From contig JAEVHH010000004.1 in NCBI GenBank assembly GCA_017607445.1, forward strand, positions 1,364,001 to 1,428,000: 64,000 bases of DNA, written 5' to 3'. Origin of the DNA: Histoplasma ohiense (taxonomy: Eukaryota; Ascomycota; Eurotiomycetes; Onygenales; Ajellomycetaceae). Below, piece by piece: positions 1 through 9,748 of this stretch. The translations under genes were made by a program, and so were the position numbers. Within the stretch, counting starts at the first letter, position 1. Each line of letters opens with the position of its first letter. A model generated the notes under the pieces. That model was not told the origin of the DNA. It made no database searches and worked only from the letters and a program-made list of their open reading frames with translations.

Positions 1-91
1 GTTGTTTTGGTGTCCAAAGAAGTAAATGCTCATGATAACGGATTAGGTGAAGTTGTAGTTACTTCAAATAGTTAGTGTTGGCCCTAGGCTG

Positions 92-296
92 CCTATCACG
101 GACTAGCGCACCGCACATATATGCCTCAGCTGCCGACATGCTAATACAACCACTTAGACGTTCCCACAGCTAGATCATGGATAATAACCTTGGAACAACC
201 ACACATTCGCCCCCGCGCACGTGATTCTTCGCATTAGCCCCCACAACCCCATCACTCTCATAGGCCACCTATTACGGACTAGCGCACCACACCTCC
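92..296 (+). repeat. Two copies of a short interspersed repeat (copies 1 and 2)
   Basis: Copy 1 (about 92-126) and copy 2 (about 268-296) share the core CCTATYACGGACTAGCGCAC. A third copy lies at 1995-2030. Copies 1 and 3 match over about 36 bases with only a few differences, mostly C/T or A/G transitions. All three are in the same orientation. I see no terminal inverted repeats or coding sequence tied to them, so their nature is unknown; a transposon or solo-LTR relic is possible. Confidence 0.6.
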
Positions 297-463
297 ACTT
301 GGGGCAAAGGAGCTTAAACAAATCTTAACTGCCGCTAGCTACGAGAACAAAACAACCAACCATGTTCAACATCTCTTTCACATAGGCAACTGAAGCACTG
401 CCCTTCAGAAATATCCCATCTTCTTGGAGGTCAAGGTGATTCATCTTGGTTTCTGGTCCAACA

Positions 464-1699
464 ATGTCAAAAAGAAAGAGACTCGAGGAGCCCGGTGATG
501 GAGGCTCAAAATAGTCAAAAGCAGCACGATTAAAAGCGGTGGCAGCGGACCCGGAAATTGACCTGACATCGGACTTCCCAAAGGATTACTCTAAGCGTCT
601 TTCTGAAATGCGGATTCCGTTACCCTCTCCAACAAGTTATGATTCCCTCCATCATTATTGCCTGCCTTTTCTAACTTCTCTACCAGTAACACCTATTACT
701 GCTGCAACAACGTCAGGATCAGTCACTGAAGAAGAATATCCGCGTGTTTCTAATGCCTTCCCAACCCACTGCCATTATATTTCCCTTGGCTGACTCAGTC
801 CGAAGTCTGCTGGCGGATGCAGACATGTCCAAGGCGCTAGTCGGGCTTATGCGGCCCTGTGAAATTCTTTGGAAAAGCCCATTTCCTCGAAAGAGAATGG
901 TTTTCAAATGCGATGGAAATATTGTCAGAATAGGTTCAGTACTGCGACGGAGACGTCTCCTAACATCTTTACAGCCCTCACCACAAACTCCTCCAAGAGG
1001 CGTCCCAGTAGGGTGTGTAAGAAACCTTAGGTCAGCCAGGATTTGGTTGAGCTGATCTTGGATGGACTTTTTCTGTGATATATCCAGCCCGGCCCATATG
1101 TCTGCCAGTGTTGTCGTGGAGGTGTAAGTCATAAAAATTAAAGAGACATCGTTCATTCGCAGTAATCCAGATGGCCTGGGGGCAGGCACAGTCGGCTTGT
1201 GCACTTCCAGGTACTGCAGTGTTGTATATTCAGTGTAGTCCAGCGCGTTCTTTATTGCTTTGATGATTGTCAAAGATTTCAAGGATTTTCTGTTCCCCTC
1301 TTTGCGCGCTTCTATTTTCGCAGAATTTATCAGCCGGCTTCAACAACCCTACGTCCCGCCTCAGCAATTAGAAATTAGATGTGTCTTTACACATGGTGAT
1401 CTACGACCAGATAATATCACTGTAGAACCAAGGGGCGACCACCAATTCCGAATTACTGGCCTTCTAGATTGGGAATATAGTGGGTTCTATCCTGAGTATC
1501 TGAGTTGATCAAGAGCACAAACGGTCTCAGTCCTTCTTCGGATGATGACTGGGTACTTGTTCCTACCCAAGTGAATTTCACTAGAAAGCTATGGCATGTG
1601 GTGGTTACTCAACTATGCCCAGGGGGACTTCATGGAGTGATTATCACACAGTTTTGGGAGGGAATGAGAGAATCTCAAATTGACACTAGATCACAATGA
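464..1699 (+). pseudogene. APH-family (aminoglycoside phosphotransferase-like) kinase pseudogene with an internal inverted segment
   Basis: The family is a protein-kinase-fold phosphotransferase group expanded in Onygenales. Parts read in three pieces. On + from ATG 464, a basic N-terminus is broken by TAG at 512-514 and continues to about 790; a second + frame (about 744-935) holds the family signature PCEILWKSPFPRKRMVFKCD. The next family block, DYTEYTTLQYLEVHKP then VPAPRP and SLIFMTYT, is on the minus strand, reading from about 1255 down to about 940. The C-terminal half returns on + from about 1260 with the catalytic loop HGDLRPDNI and the metal-site segment GLLDWEYSGFYPEY. It is then frameshifted near 1505, where STNGLSPSSDDDW appears in another frame. 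So a segment of about 0.3 kb is inverted inside the gene, with a stop and a frameshift in addition. It cannot make a functional kinase. Confidence 0.8.
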
Positions 1700-2255
1700 A
1701 AACTAGATTAGAGGATTGCATCTCGCTTTTCCTTCAATTCCTCTCCGGCTGCACGATATTACTCACCATCCTTATCCAAAATGAACCCATTTTGTAGCGT
1801 GTTGAGAATATCAAGCACATGTAAAGGATTACACTACTGTGGAGCATTAATTGGAAGAATGTTAGAGAATATACATTTGGGGTAGAATTGTGAGAAAAAA
1901 AAAAGTATTTTCGTAAAAGTATGGAGGTACATCTAGTTGGTGAGTGAGCGATAGAGAATTGATTGTTCCAGTGTAAGTTGACTGCGCGCCACTACCTATT
2001 ACGGACTAGCGTACGGTACATATGTGCCTCTATCGATTATGTAATAATAGCTCCTGAGGCATCGCAAACAACTACATCTGTTGTTTCTTTGTCTAAAAGC
2101 TAGAAAGATACTCAAGAATATCTGTCAACGCAAGGATCTCCGCCAACTCGCATGGCGTATCTGCTATAGCAATTTTTAATTATTTAGCCTACAGGCGCTT
2201 CGGCTGTAGGGGCCCTTCTCAGGTGTCTTGGCACGTGTGTTAATGTATCGATTGA
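1700..2255. other. Intergenic region upstream of RTT109
   Basis: Apart from the third repeat copy at 1995-2030, I see no coding sequence. It presumably contains the RTT109 promoter and 5' UTR. Confidence 0.5.
1995..2030 (+). repeat. Third copy of the short interspersed repeat
   Basis: It begins with the core CCTATTACGGACTAGCG and continues to a GTGCCTC end shared with copy 1 at 92-126. The differences from copy 1 are mostly transitions. It lies about 300 bases downstream of the APH pseudogene, so copies bracket that pseudogene in direct orientation. Confidence 0.6.
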
Positions 2256-3938
2256 ATGGCTTCCCCTAGTCTGCGAGTAACTCTCGCTCAGGCGATTCCA
2301 AAAGATGTAGAGCTCATTATCCGCCATCTGGCCACTGACCCGACGCCTTGTCCCGCACTTTTCTCTCCGCTACCTGGACAAAGTGAGGAGCCCACGACTT
2401 GTGAAACCCATTTCATTACCGTGTCAATTCAGCCAGAGGTGCCTGGAGACGATACCAGGGACAATAATCGAGTCGAACTATTTATCTTCGCAATCGAGAT
2501 ATTGGTTTTCATCACTGCAAACCTCACAACCGTTTTTGTTTCCAAGGCTGATTCGACTGGATATCTATACCGGTTGAAGCTTCCACCCACCGCGAAATCG
2601 TTGATGCGCAGTATTTCAACCTCGTTCCTATCGCATATTGTCTCGTCACATCAGAGGCCTGGCATTAGACTTGTTCTTTCTCTCTTTGCACGCGCACAAA
2701 ACCAGTACCTCTTTCCGGGTAGCGTGGAGAATCCGCGCAAGCATATTTTGGATGATCGGGGGCTGGTCAAATGGTGGTGCCGCGTGGTAGACCCCATCCT
2801 TAGACGCCACGAGCCTGAAGCAAAGGCAGATGCGAATGGCCACCCAGCAGAGGAGCAAAATCGCGATACTGAAGCGCAGACCACCTCAGCAACGGCGTAC
2901 CTCATTGTCCCGGGCTGCGACAAGTTCGAGTCTAAGACCTTTTTCCCTCCATCCGCAAAATCGGATCCCCAGACCCGACCACGCTGGCTCAATTCGTATC
3001 CTCTGTACCAAATATGTGGATCGCGAAATGCGCCACCTCGTTGCCAAGTACCACGTTTTCCAGATGATCCAAAAGCGCGGTTCCTCCTAGATCTCGATTA
3101 TGAAGTCCCTGATGTTACAAATGAATCGAGCACCGGACAATGGCGCAGCATCAAGACTATAGATCAATTTTGGGAGATGATGGCGTATAGACAAGAGTGT
3201 TCTGCTGGCAGATTGGTTGGGTTCTTGTGGGTGGTCATAAATCCTCCAGGACTTTTGAACTCTGTTCCCATGATATCTTCAACTTCTCAGAATGCACATA
3301 ACCAAACAAAGCGGGACATCGAATCAACGCCTAGCAAAGATACCACCCTAGAATCTTCGGCCTCGGAGTCGAAGGTAAGTGGACAAGTTAGAAATTCAAC
3401 CGCGGAAGAGTACCATAACGAGTTTTTACCACAAAATGACGTCATGACCAAAGACCCACCAACATGCCCAACTAGCGCTTCATTCGAAAGTGACACTGGT
3501 ATAATAAAACTAGACGACAAAAGTTACCACGACCTCGTGGGCCTACTCATTGAACTTGATTTCGACAACGAGAAAACAGCTATCGAAAGCACAGGCTCTT
3601 GGATCTCCAAACTTTCCACTCTGATTGGTCGAAACAACCACGGAGAAGAGGTGATAGGTGAATCCCTACCTGTTGAAAACTTCACGCACCAACCTACAGA
3701 CGCTTCAAAGCTGCTAAGAGGAGGATTGATCAGGAAACGGAAAAAGGATGCTGGAGATACTGGAACTCCAAGCGTGCATGGAAAGGAGCCGGATTCTTCT
3801 TCTGTTGTGGCTAATCTTGAAGGGGATGATGACCAGCAAAGTCAATCACCCAACAGTGGCCCACAAATAATGACTCCTACGATTAACGTTCTCAATGCAT
3901 CTGTGATTAGGAAAAAGAAGAAGAAAGAAGAATCCTAA
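2256..3938 (+). CDS. RTT109: Histone acetyltransferase Rtt109 (KAT11 family)
   Basis: Single-exon protein of 560 aa. Rtt109 is the fungal enzyme that acetylates histone H3 (K56, also K9 and K27) with the chaperones Vps75 and Asf1, in replication-coupled nucleosome assembly and genome stability. The family blocks are visible in order: the ILDDRGLVKWWCRVVDPIL segment, YLIVPGCDKFESKTFFPP, WLNSYPLYQICGSRNAPP, then FPDDPKARFLLDL. The DDPK motif (D270, D271, K273) matches the yeast catalytic-region aspartates and the autoacetylated lysine. QFWEMMAYRQECSAGRLVGFLW follows. The C-terminal third is low complexity and ends in a lysine-rich tail (about 552-557), usual for the family and probably nuclear-localising. 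The first ATG with a conserved downstream N-terminus was used. It lies between the APH pseudogene and a convergent minus-strand gene. Confidence 0.93.
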   Translation: MASPSLRVTLAQAIPKDVELIIRHLATDPTPCPALFSPLPGQSEEPTTCETHFITVSIQPEVPGDDTRDNNRVELFIFAIEILVFITANLTTVFVSKADSTGYLYRLKLPPTAKSLMRSISTSFLSHIVSSHQRPGIRLVLSLFARAQNQYLFPGSVENPRKHILDDRGLVKWWCRVVDPILRRHEPEAKADANGHPAEEQNRDTEAQTTSATAYLIVPGCDKFESKTFFPPSAKSDPQTRPRWLNSYPLYQICGSRNAPPRCQVPRFPDDPKARFLLDLDYEVPDVTNESSTGQWRSIKTIDQFWEMMAYRQECSAGRLVGFLWVVINPPGLLNSVPMISSTSQNAHNQTKRDIESTPSKDTTLESSASESKVSGQVRNSTAEEYHNEFLPQNDVMTKDPPTCPTSASFESDTGIIKLDDKSYHDLVGLLIELDFDNEKTAIESTGSWISKLSTLIGRNNHGEEVIGESLPVENFTHQPTDASKLLRGGLIRKRKKDAGDTGTPSVHGKEPDSSSVVANLEGDDDQQSQSPNSGPQIMTPTINVLNASVIRKKKKKEES

Positions 3939-4537
3939 AATGATTTTTCTTTTCAATATTCTTATTGCGTTATTATTTGTGACACATATTAATACTTTTT
4001 TATTCCTCTTTCATGATTTTACGTGACAACGTTCCTCCTATCTACAAAAATTAATATACGGAAAGGAAGATAGGATAACCTTTCTATTTGGGAGGTCACC
4101 AAACTGTTAATTCATTAGGAGGGAGGCGGTACGGATGTACGGTATTCGCTGCTCCAAGGTCAACTTAATCCACTCTAAGTATTCTTTATCCTCTCTTCTT
4201 TGCATTGCCAACCACCAGAACCACGTGCGGCTTTTCCCCCTATCACAACTTTTCCAACCAACACCACACATACAAAAATAGGACGAAAGGAACCCAACTA
4301 AACATTGGCCTACGAGTTGTCACCTCAAGGAGCAATCCAAGGTAGCATCTGACACGCCAACTGATAATTGTGCTATCAATAATATATTCTAATTCATTGT
4401 CTCCCAATATAGTATCGCCAGGACCTACATAGATACAACCACCAACCAAACCAATAAACAAACCAAGCATAAAAGTCAATTCCAACGCCGTTATCCCGTT
4501 TCCGATAACTTTTCTAATTCTAACAGATAGATCGTCA
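3939..4537. other. Convergent 3' intergenic region
   Basis: Lies between the 3' ends of RTT109 (+) and the rhodopsin-domain gene (-). Open frames on the minus strand here overlap the last exon of the membrane-protein gene in another frame and look like chance. Likely 3' UTRs only. Confidence 0.5.
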
Positions 4538-6205
4538 TCAAGAGCGCCGCATATTGGCATGGTTGTCATGAATTCCAGTATGGAAATGTCTTGTCGCAGA
4601 TTCTCCGGAAAACTCGAACCTGGTATGCCTCCCTTCATTATCATCCTTGCCAAGAGACGTACGTCGGCCCTCTGTAGATCCATTCTCAGTAACAATGGTG
4701 AAGTCAACAGTTTTCTGGATCATTTTGTCAGTGCCATTAGCCTGCTCTATTGAATTCGCCTCTCTCCCGCTGCCTCTACTTTGATTGCTGGTCATATCCT
4801 GCATTTTGTACTCCATAATTCTCTCTTCGCTCTCGGTGAACGTTGCATTCGGAATCGGGTTTGCGGTAGGAGGGCCGCGGCCTTTTCTACTACTACCAAA
4901 TGTGCGCAGGTCTTTTGATCCTTCGTTACCAGTCGTCTTATTCGAGCGGAGTGAAGTAATTAGGGAACCAAAGACGGTAGAAAACCAGGACTTCATCAGC
5001 GGGAAGACCATTGGCATATTCGTGGTAATTACCGCAATGAAAGTTTCGCGGACGGCCCATGACCCTGCCGACTGTGCACCATTGACTGGATCCTACGGTA
5101 CATATATCAGTACATTGGATTTCCGAAATTATTTTAGACGGCGAAGTTATCGACTCACCACCACGATCATTACAACCCGCACGACGGCACAAGCCATGAC
5201 GAGCAATCCTCCGCTAAATAGGACTGTCAATCCTACTTTTTTCATGGGTTTGATACTTGATTGCCACAACATAGGAATCGGTATGCTCAGAAGGTACATA
5301 TCCGTGGCCACATTGAACCCGAGATAGACCCAAATTATCTGGTTGGAGACAGCTGGCTGGCAAACATCTAAAGAGCGCAAATCGAGAAGTTAGCCGCGTG
5401 GGTGTTTCTCTACTGCCTGAAGAAAATCCATACTTCCGGGATCTGGATATATCTGCCAGTATTTGTTGAAAGGACGGCATGCGAGGAAAAGGTTCAGAAC
5501 CACGGCGACCCAGCTGACGACGATGAAACCAAAACCAATGTATAATTGGATCCGATATTTTCGCTTTAAGCCGAACTATATTTGCCAGTCAGTGACAAGA
5601 GTTGGAAAATGTGCCGACGAGGGGTTTGTACAGTCAGTCTCATGTATAGCACCAGTAGCGACGCTTTCAGCGACCATAACAATATCCCATAGGTCGTCCA
5701 GCCGCAGATCTGGATTTTTGAGCCTATAATCCTACATACACAAAGTATGAGTCCCATTCGCGTCATCCGCTGGTGATTTACTTAGTCCCCTTACCTTAGT
5801 CGGTACTCTGGATTGTCAGGCGATAGAGCTGCCCGCTGTTCGTCGGTCATGCCATTGTTGGCCAAACCTTTGGCTACATTTCCGACAGAGTATGCGAGAG
5901 CTGTTTCAATGGTGTAGAATGTCTGTTTTCAGATATTAGCTATTTATTGGAGACAAGGAAGAACGAATATTCAAATCACGAGATATGGAAGAGCGAAAAC
6001 ACACCACCCCAACCACCACTAGGTAATCGTCCGGTTGAAGGCCTCTGAATCCGACGCCGTCAATCCGAGCGTACATCCTGATGCTGGTCACCAGAATCGC
6101 AACCGCGAGGAGGGTCCATGCTTCGGTGGAAAAACTACGGAAAGCCGCTTGCGCCGCAGCGGCGGCAGCAGCAGCAGCGGGATCGGATGGAGGAGGTAGA
6201 GACAT
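4538..6205 (-). CDS. Rhodopsin-domain (PTH11-like) seven-helix membrane protein
   Basis: Six exons give 444 aa: 6005-6205, 5795-5922, 5632-5731, 5434-5575, 5159-5367 and 4538-5092. All introns are GT-AG and the phases agree. The protein belongs to the fungal integral-membrane 'rhodopsin domain' family (PTH11-like putative receptors of the plasma membrane). Typical blocks are the N-terminal helix WTLLAVAILVTSIRMYARI, then GLQPDDYLVVVG; the helix block WTTYGILLWSLKASLLVLYM; YRIQLYIGFGFIVVSWVAV with the CRPFNKYWQIYPDPG loop; and VCQPAVSNQIIWVYLGFNVATDMYLL. The last exon carries ETFIAVITTNMPMVFPL and a long hydrophilic cytoplasmic tail. A polyalanine run sits near residues 10-18. The ligand and signalling role cannot be told from sequence. 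It faces RTT109 tail to tail. Confidence 0.88.
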
Positions 6206-7689
6206 AGCGTTTTGAGTCTGCTGAAATAAGAGGGTTTTTCACTTGCATGCGAGCATGAGGGTAGAGCATTGACAAGCGTCTAGCAACTTGAGGGAGTGCT
6301 CCTGTTATATTTCCCGTAAAGATTGATGTGCACTGCTTGTTGCCCCTGTTCGCAAGGGAACCGCCCATCAGAAAACATGTCAAAAGATCCTCAAATTTCA
6401 CCCACCAGAAGGTGGAACATTTACGGCGAGGATTGACATGAAACTCAGCAAGCGTCGGTTTTCGGTCTCTTATGACAGGTCCACTCGAACAATCAACCAA
6501 GCATCTTGACTGGGTTATTCGTATGCCTCTGCCGAAACTTTTTTTTGCTGACCTCTTCATGTTAGGGTACTCAAACCAAATGCGGCAGGTGAGGGAGGAA
6601 AAGGGGGAGGAGTTTGGCCCCGGATATTGGCCCGAGGATTAGATTATATCCGCCATGGAACCGGCAGTGTCGTACACAGTACGGTATATACAAACCCAAC
6701 GGATATATGCTGCAAAGGAAGCATTCAAAAAGAAACCAAAATACCCTAGATTAAATCAGGACAGTTCCGTCGCTCATCAACCAACAAGAACGAGTTGACT
6801 CCTGCGTAAGTAAGTTACCATGATACGCTGCTGATACCACAATATTTAGACTCAAGTCTAAAATAGCCCATCAAAGCCATGTCCCGAGTGAACGTTATTT
6901 CGGTTGACCCACCACGGTCTCGCTGTGCCTGGGCAGGGAGCGGAAGTGCGCACCGTTCCCGTTGCATCGTCGTGAGTATCACTAATTGGACGAAGTGATC
7001 CCAGAATCCTTCGCTCTGCCGACGACAATTTCCGTCGCGATTTGCACCACCTAGGCTGGATGAGGTTTGACTTCACCAAGGATACAGGGTTGAATGTCCC
7101 TGGAAATAGAATATTGTGACAAACAAGGCCTGAAGATGCCTTGGTAATAGTCAGAAAGAATTACTTCCGCTTGGTCAAAATCCTAGACCTTGAGGAAGGA
7201 GATTTTCGGCGCTTTTGACATCATTAATACCTACGATGGTTAAAGCAATCCCTGTTAGTCGTAGCACATTGCCCCGCTTACCCCGACAATGTTGCCATCC
7301 TTTGTGACTTGGACGCTGAACTTCTTTGGGCACAAGTTTCCGAACATTAGCATTGGATTCCACCTGGCTAAGAGTTAGAACACTCCCCCATCCCCGCTGG
7401 CTAATAGGAGGCAGCCCGCCTCTTTGGATACAACAAGGTTGATGAGTAGCTGCATACCGGGGGCTCAGGTCGGATCCAGAGACTTCCTCTTGGCTCATTC
7501 CGGATCCCATTGTGGTGTCACAAACAACATACATTACCTGTCACGCCGTCCGAATTTCCAATTCCTCACATTCTTCATTCCCGGCAGGGTTTCTGCTCGC
7601 AAATCCTGGGATACAATAACTTTTCACATAACGCAGATATCACAAATTGTATCAGAACGGCTCTGTCGCGGTCCAACACCGGCACAAAT
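6206..7689. other. Intergenic region between divergent membrane-protein and monooxygenase genes
   Basis: Promoter region shared by the rhodopsin-domain gene (-) and the monooxygenase gene (+). A short coding-like frame with ATG at 6879 (+), ending at a GTGAGT, was seen but has no recognisable family and no clear continuation. No gene is called here. Confidence 0.4.
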
Positions 7690-9748
7690 ATGGAAAGGCT
7701 GGATTGCGCTGTTATAGGTGCCGGTAAGAATCCTTTTTCTGATCCCAGCCGCAACACAAACCCCCATTTTTTTTTTTTTTTCATTTGAGGATAGAAAAGA
7801 AATATATGGTCAAAGACCACACTGAACCATGTTTTATGCAGGGTGGTATGGCTTGGGAGCTGCAAAACAGTATAATTGCACACGGCCAGATGATTCTCTA
7901 GCTATCTTCGAGTCCGAATCCTCACTGGGGGGCACATGGGGTGACCAGCGCCTATATCCGCTACTAAAGAGCAACAATCTATTCGGAACGTACGAATATC
8001 CAGATTTTCCTATGGATGCCGCGACGTTTGGTATTAAGCCCGGTCAACATATCCCCGGCCCAGTCATCAATGCGTATCTCAAGGCATACGCAGATAAATT
8101 TAATATTACCAACCTAATTCGTCTACAGACGAAAGTCATTGTGGCAGAACACCAGGATACACTTGCGGGAGGCTGGATATTGACGGTTACAAACTCGAAT
8201 CAGGAGGAGTCAAAGGTCTTCACTCGCCGACTCATTGTCGCGACAGGGATGACTTCTGATGCCTTCTTACCCCATTTTCAAGGCCAAGAGACGTTCGGCG
8301 GGCCCATATTTCATAATAAACATTTCATGCTCAACAGAGGAACATTGACAACCGCGAAGTCTGTTACAATTTTTGGGGCCACCAAGTCAGCTTGGGACGC
8401 TGCCTATGCTTACGCCATGGCCGGAGTAAAAGTCAATTGGGTAATCCGGTGTCTGTGCTAACTATCCGCCGCAATATATTGATATGTTATCGGAGACTGA
8501 CATGAGAATATTAGCAACGGGACGAGGCCCATGTTGGATGTCGCCGCCATTTGTAACACCACTGAAGAAATGGATAGAAAAGCTCGCAAGTACGCCTGGC
8601 AACAGCGCACATCAACCCAGGCCGTTTCTACAGCATTGTGCTAACCCCTTTACATAGACATCCGCTTCCTGACCTGGTTTAGTCCCTGCGTTTTTAGTGA
8701 AGCTGGTGGCTACAGCGCTATCCGCAATTTCCTCCACGGCACTGCTATCGGCCGAGCTATCGTCAACACTTTTTGGAGCATCCTTGGCGGAGATGTCATA
8801 ACACTCGGTGGATTCGACAAACACCCGGAAACAGCCAAACTAAAGCCATGGACTCATCCAATGTTCACAGGAACTAGTTTCAGCATCTTCAACTATGACA
8901 CTGACATTTTCGACTTGATCAAAAAGGGTGACAAAATCTCGATCCACATTGGTGAAGTAAGCCACCTCAGCCCTGGTAAGGTGCACCTGGCCGATGATAC
9001 AGAGTTGGACTCAGACGCCTTCCTCGCCGTTACCGGCTGGAAACATGTGCCACCCATGAAGTTCCTTCCTGAGGGAATCGATAAGGAGCTGGGACTCCCG
9101 CATGCTCGCTCAAAGGATGCCCCAGCAGAAGACCTCGCCAACCAACAAGATCTTATTGAACGTGCCGACAGAGAGATCTTCGAGCGCTACCCGCGGCTTA
9201 AGGACCAACCAGTCTGGAACAAGGATTACGTCCCACTGACATCTCAAACGGGAATCAACACAACGGATGATATAACGCCCTGGACACCACTGACGCCCTA
9301 TATGCTACATCGCTTCATCGTACCCCCATCCGAGCGTTTCCTCAAGGCTCGCGACGTGGCATTTGTTGGCATGGTCAGCAACTTCAGCAACATCCTCACT
9401 GCCCATTTGCAAGGTCTTTGGGTCAGCGCCTACTTCTCTGGGCTCCTGGCGAATGATCCCGCAGCGGCAATCGCTGACGAAAAAGCTATGCAGGCACTGT
9501 GTTATGAGGCTGTACTGCACAACCGATTTGGCAAATGGCGGTACCCTACAGACTGGGGCAGCAGAGCTCCTAGCTTTATCTTTGATGCCGTTCCGTACCT
9601 CGACATGCTGCTACGCGACATGGGGCTGGAACCCCACCGGAAGAGAGGGTTCATGACTGAGATTTGGGATCCATATGGCCCTGAGGATTATCGGAATGTG
9701 AATGAAGAATGGCAGAAAAAATATGAAAAGGCTAAAAGTGCTATTTAG
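7690..9748 (+). CDS. Flavin-containing (class B type) monooxygenase
   Basis: Four exons (7690-7723, 7842-8450, 8515-8589, 8658-9748) give 602 aa. The family uses FAD and NADPH to oxygenate small organic substrates or carbonyls; the substrate is not predictable. The FAD-binding glycine motif GAGWYGLGAA is at about residues 10-19 and is split by intron 1 after its second codon. IFESESSLGGTW follows, and then a second nucleotide-binding region near VTIFGATKSAWDAAYAYA. After exon 3 comes GRGPCWMSPPFVTPLKKW, and later FLAVTGWKHVPP, all typical of the fungal subfamily. To keep frame, intron 2 must use the donor GTCTGT at 8451, one codon-shift away from the more standard-looking GTGTCT at 8449; this deserves a transcript check. 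It does not sit in an obvious biosynthetic cluster. Confidence 0.85.

Noticed and set aside
4243..4707. 154-codon minus frame overlapping the rhodopsin-domain gene
   Set aside because: It overlaps the well-supported last exon in another frame and shows no domain.
7175..7534. 119-codon minus frame upstream of the monooxygenase
   Set aside because: No recognisable domain or splice structure; lies in the promoter region.
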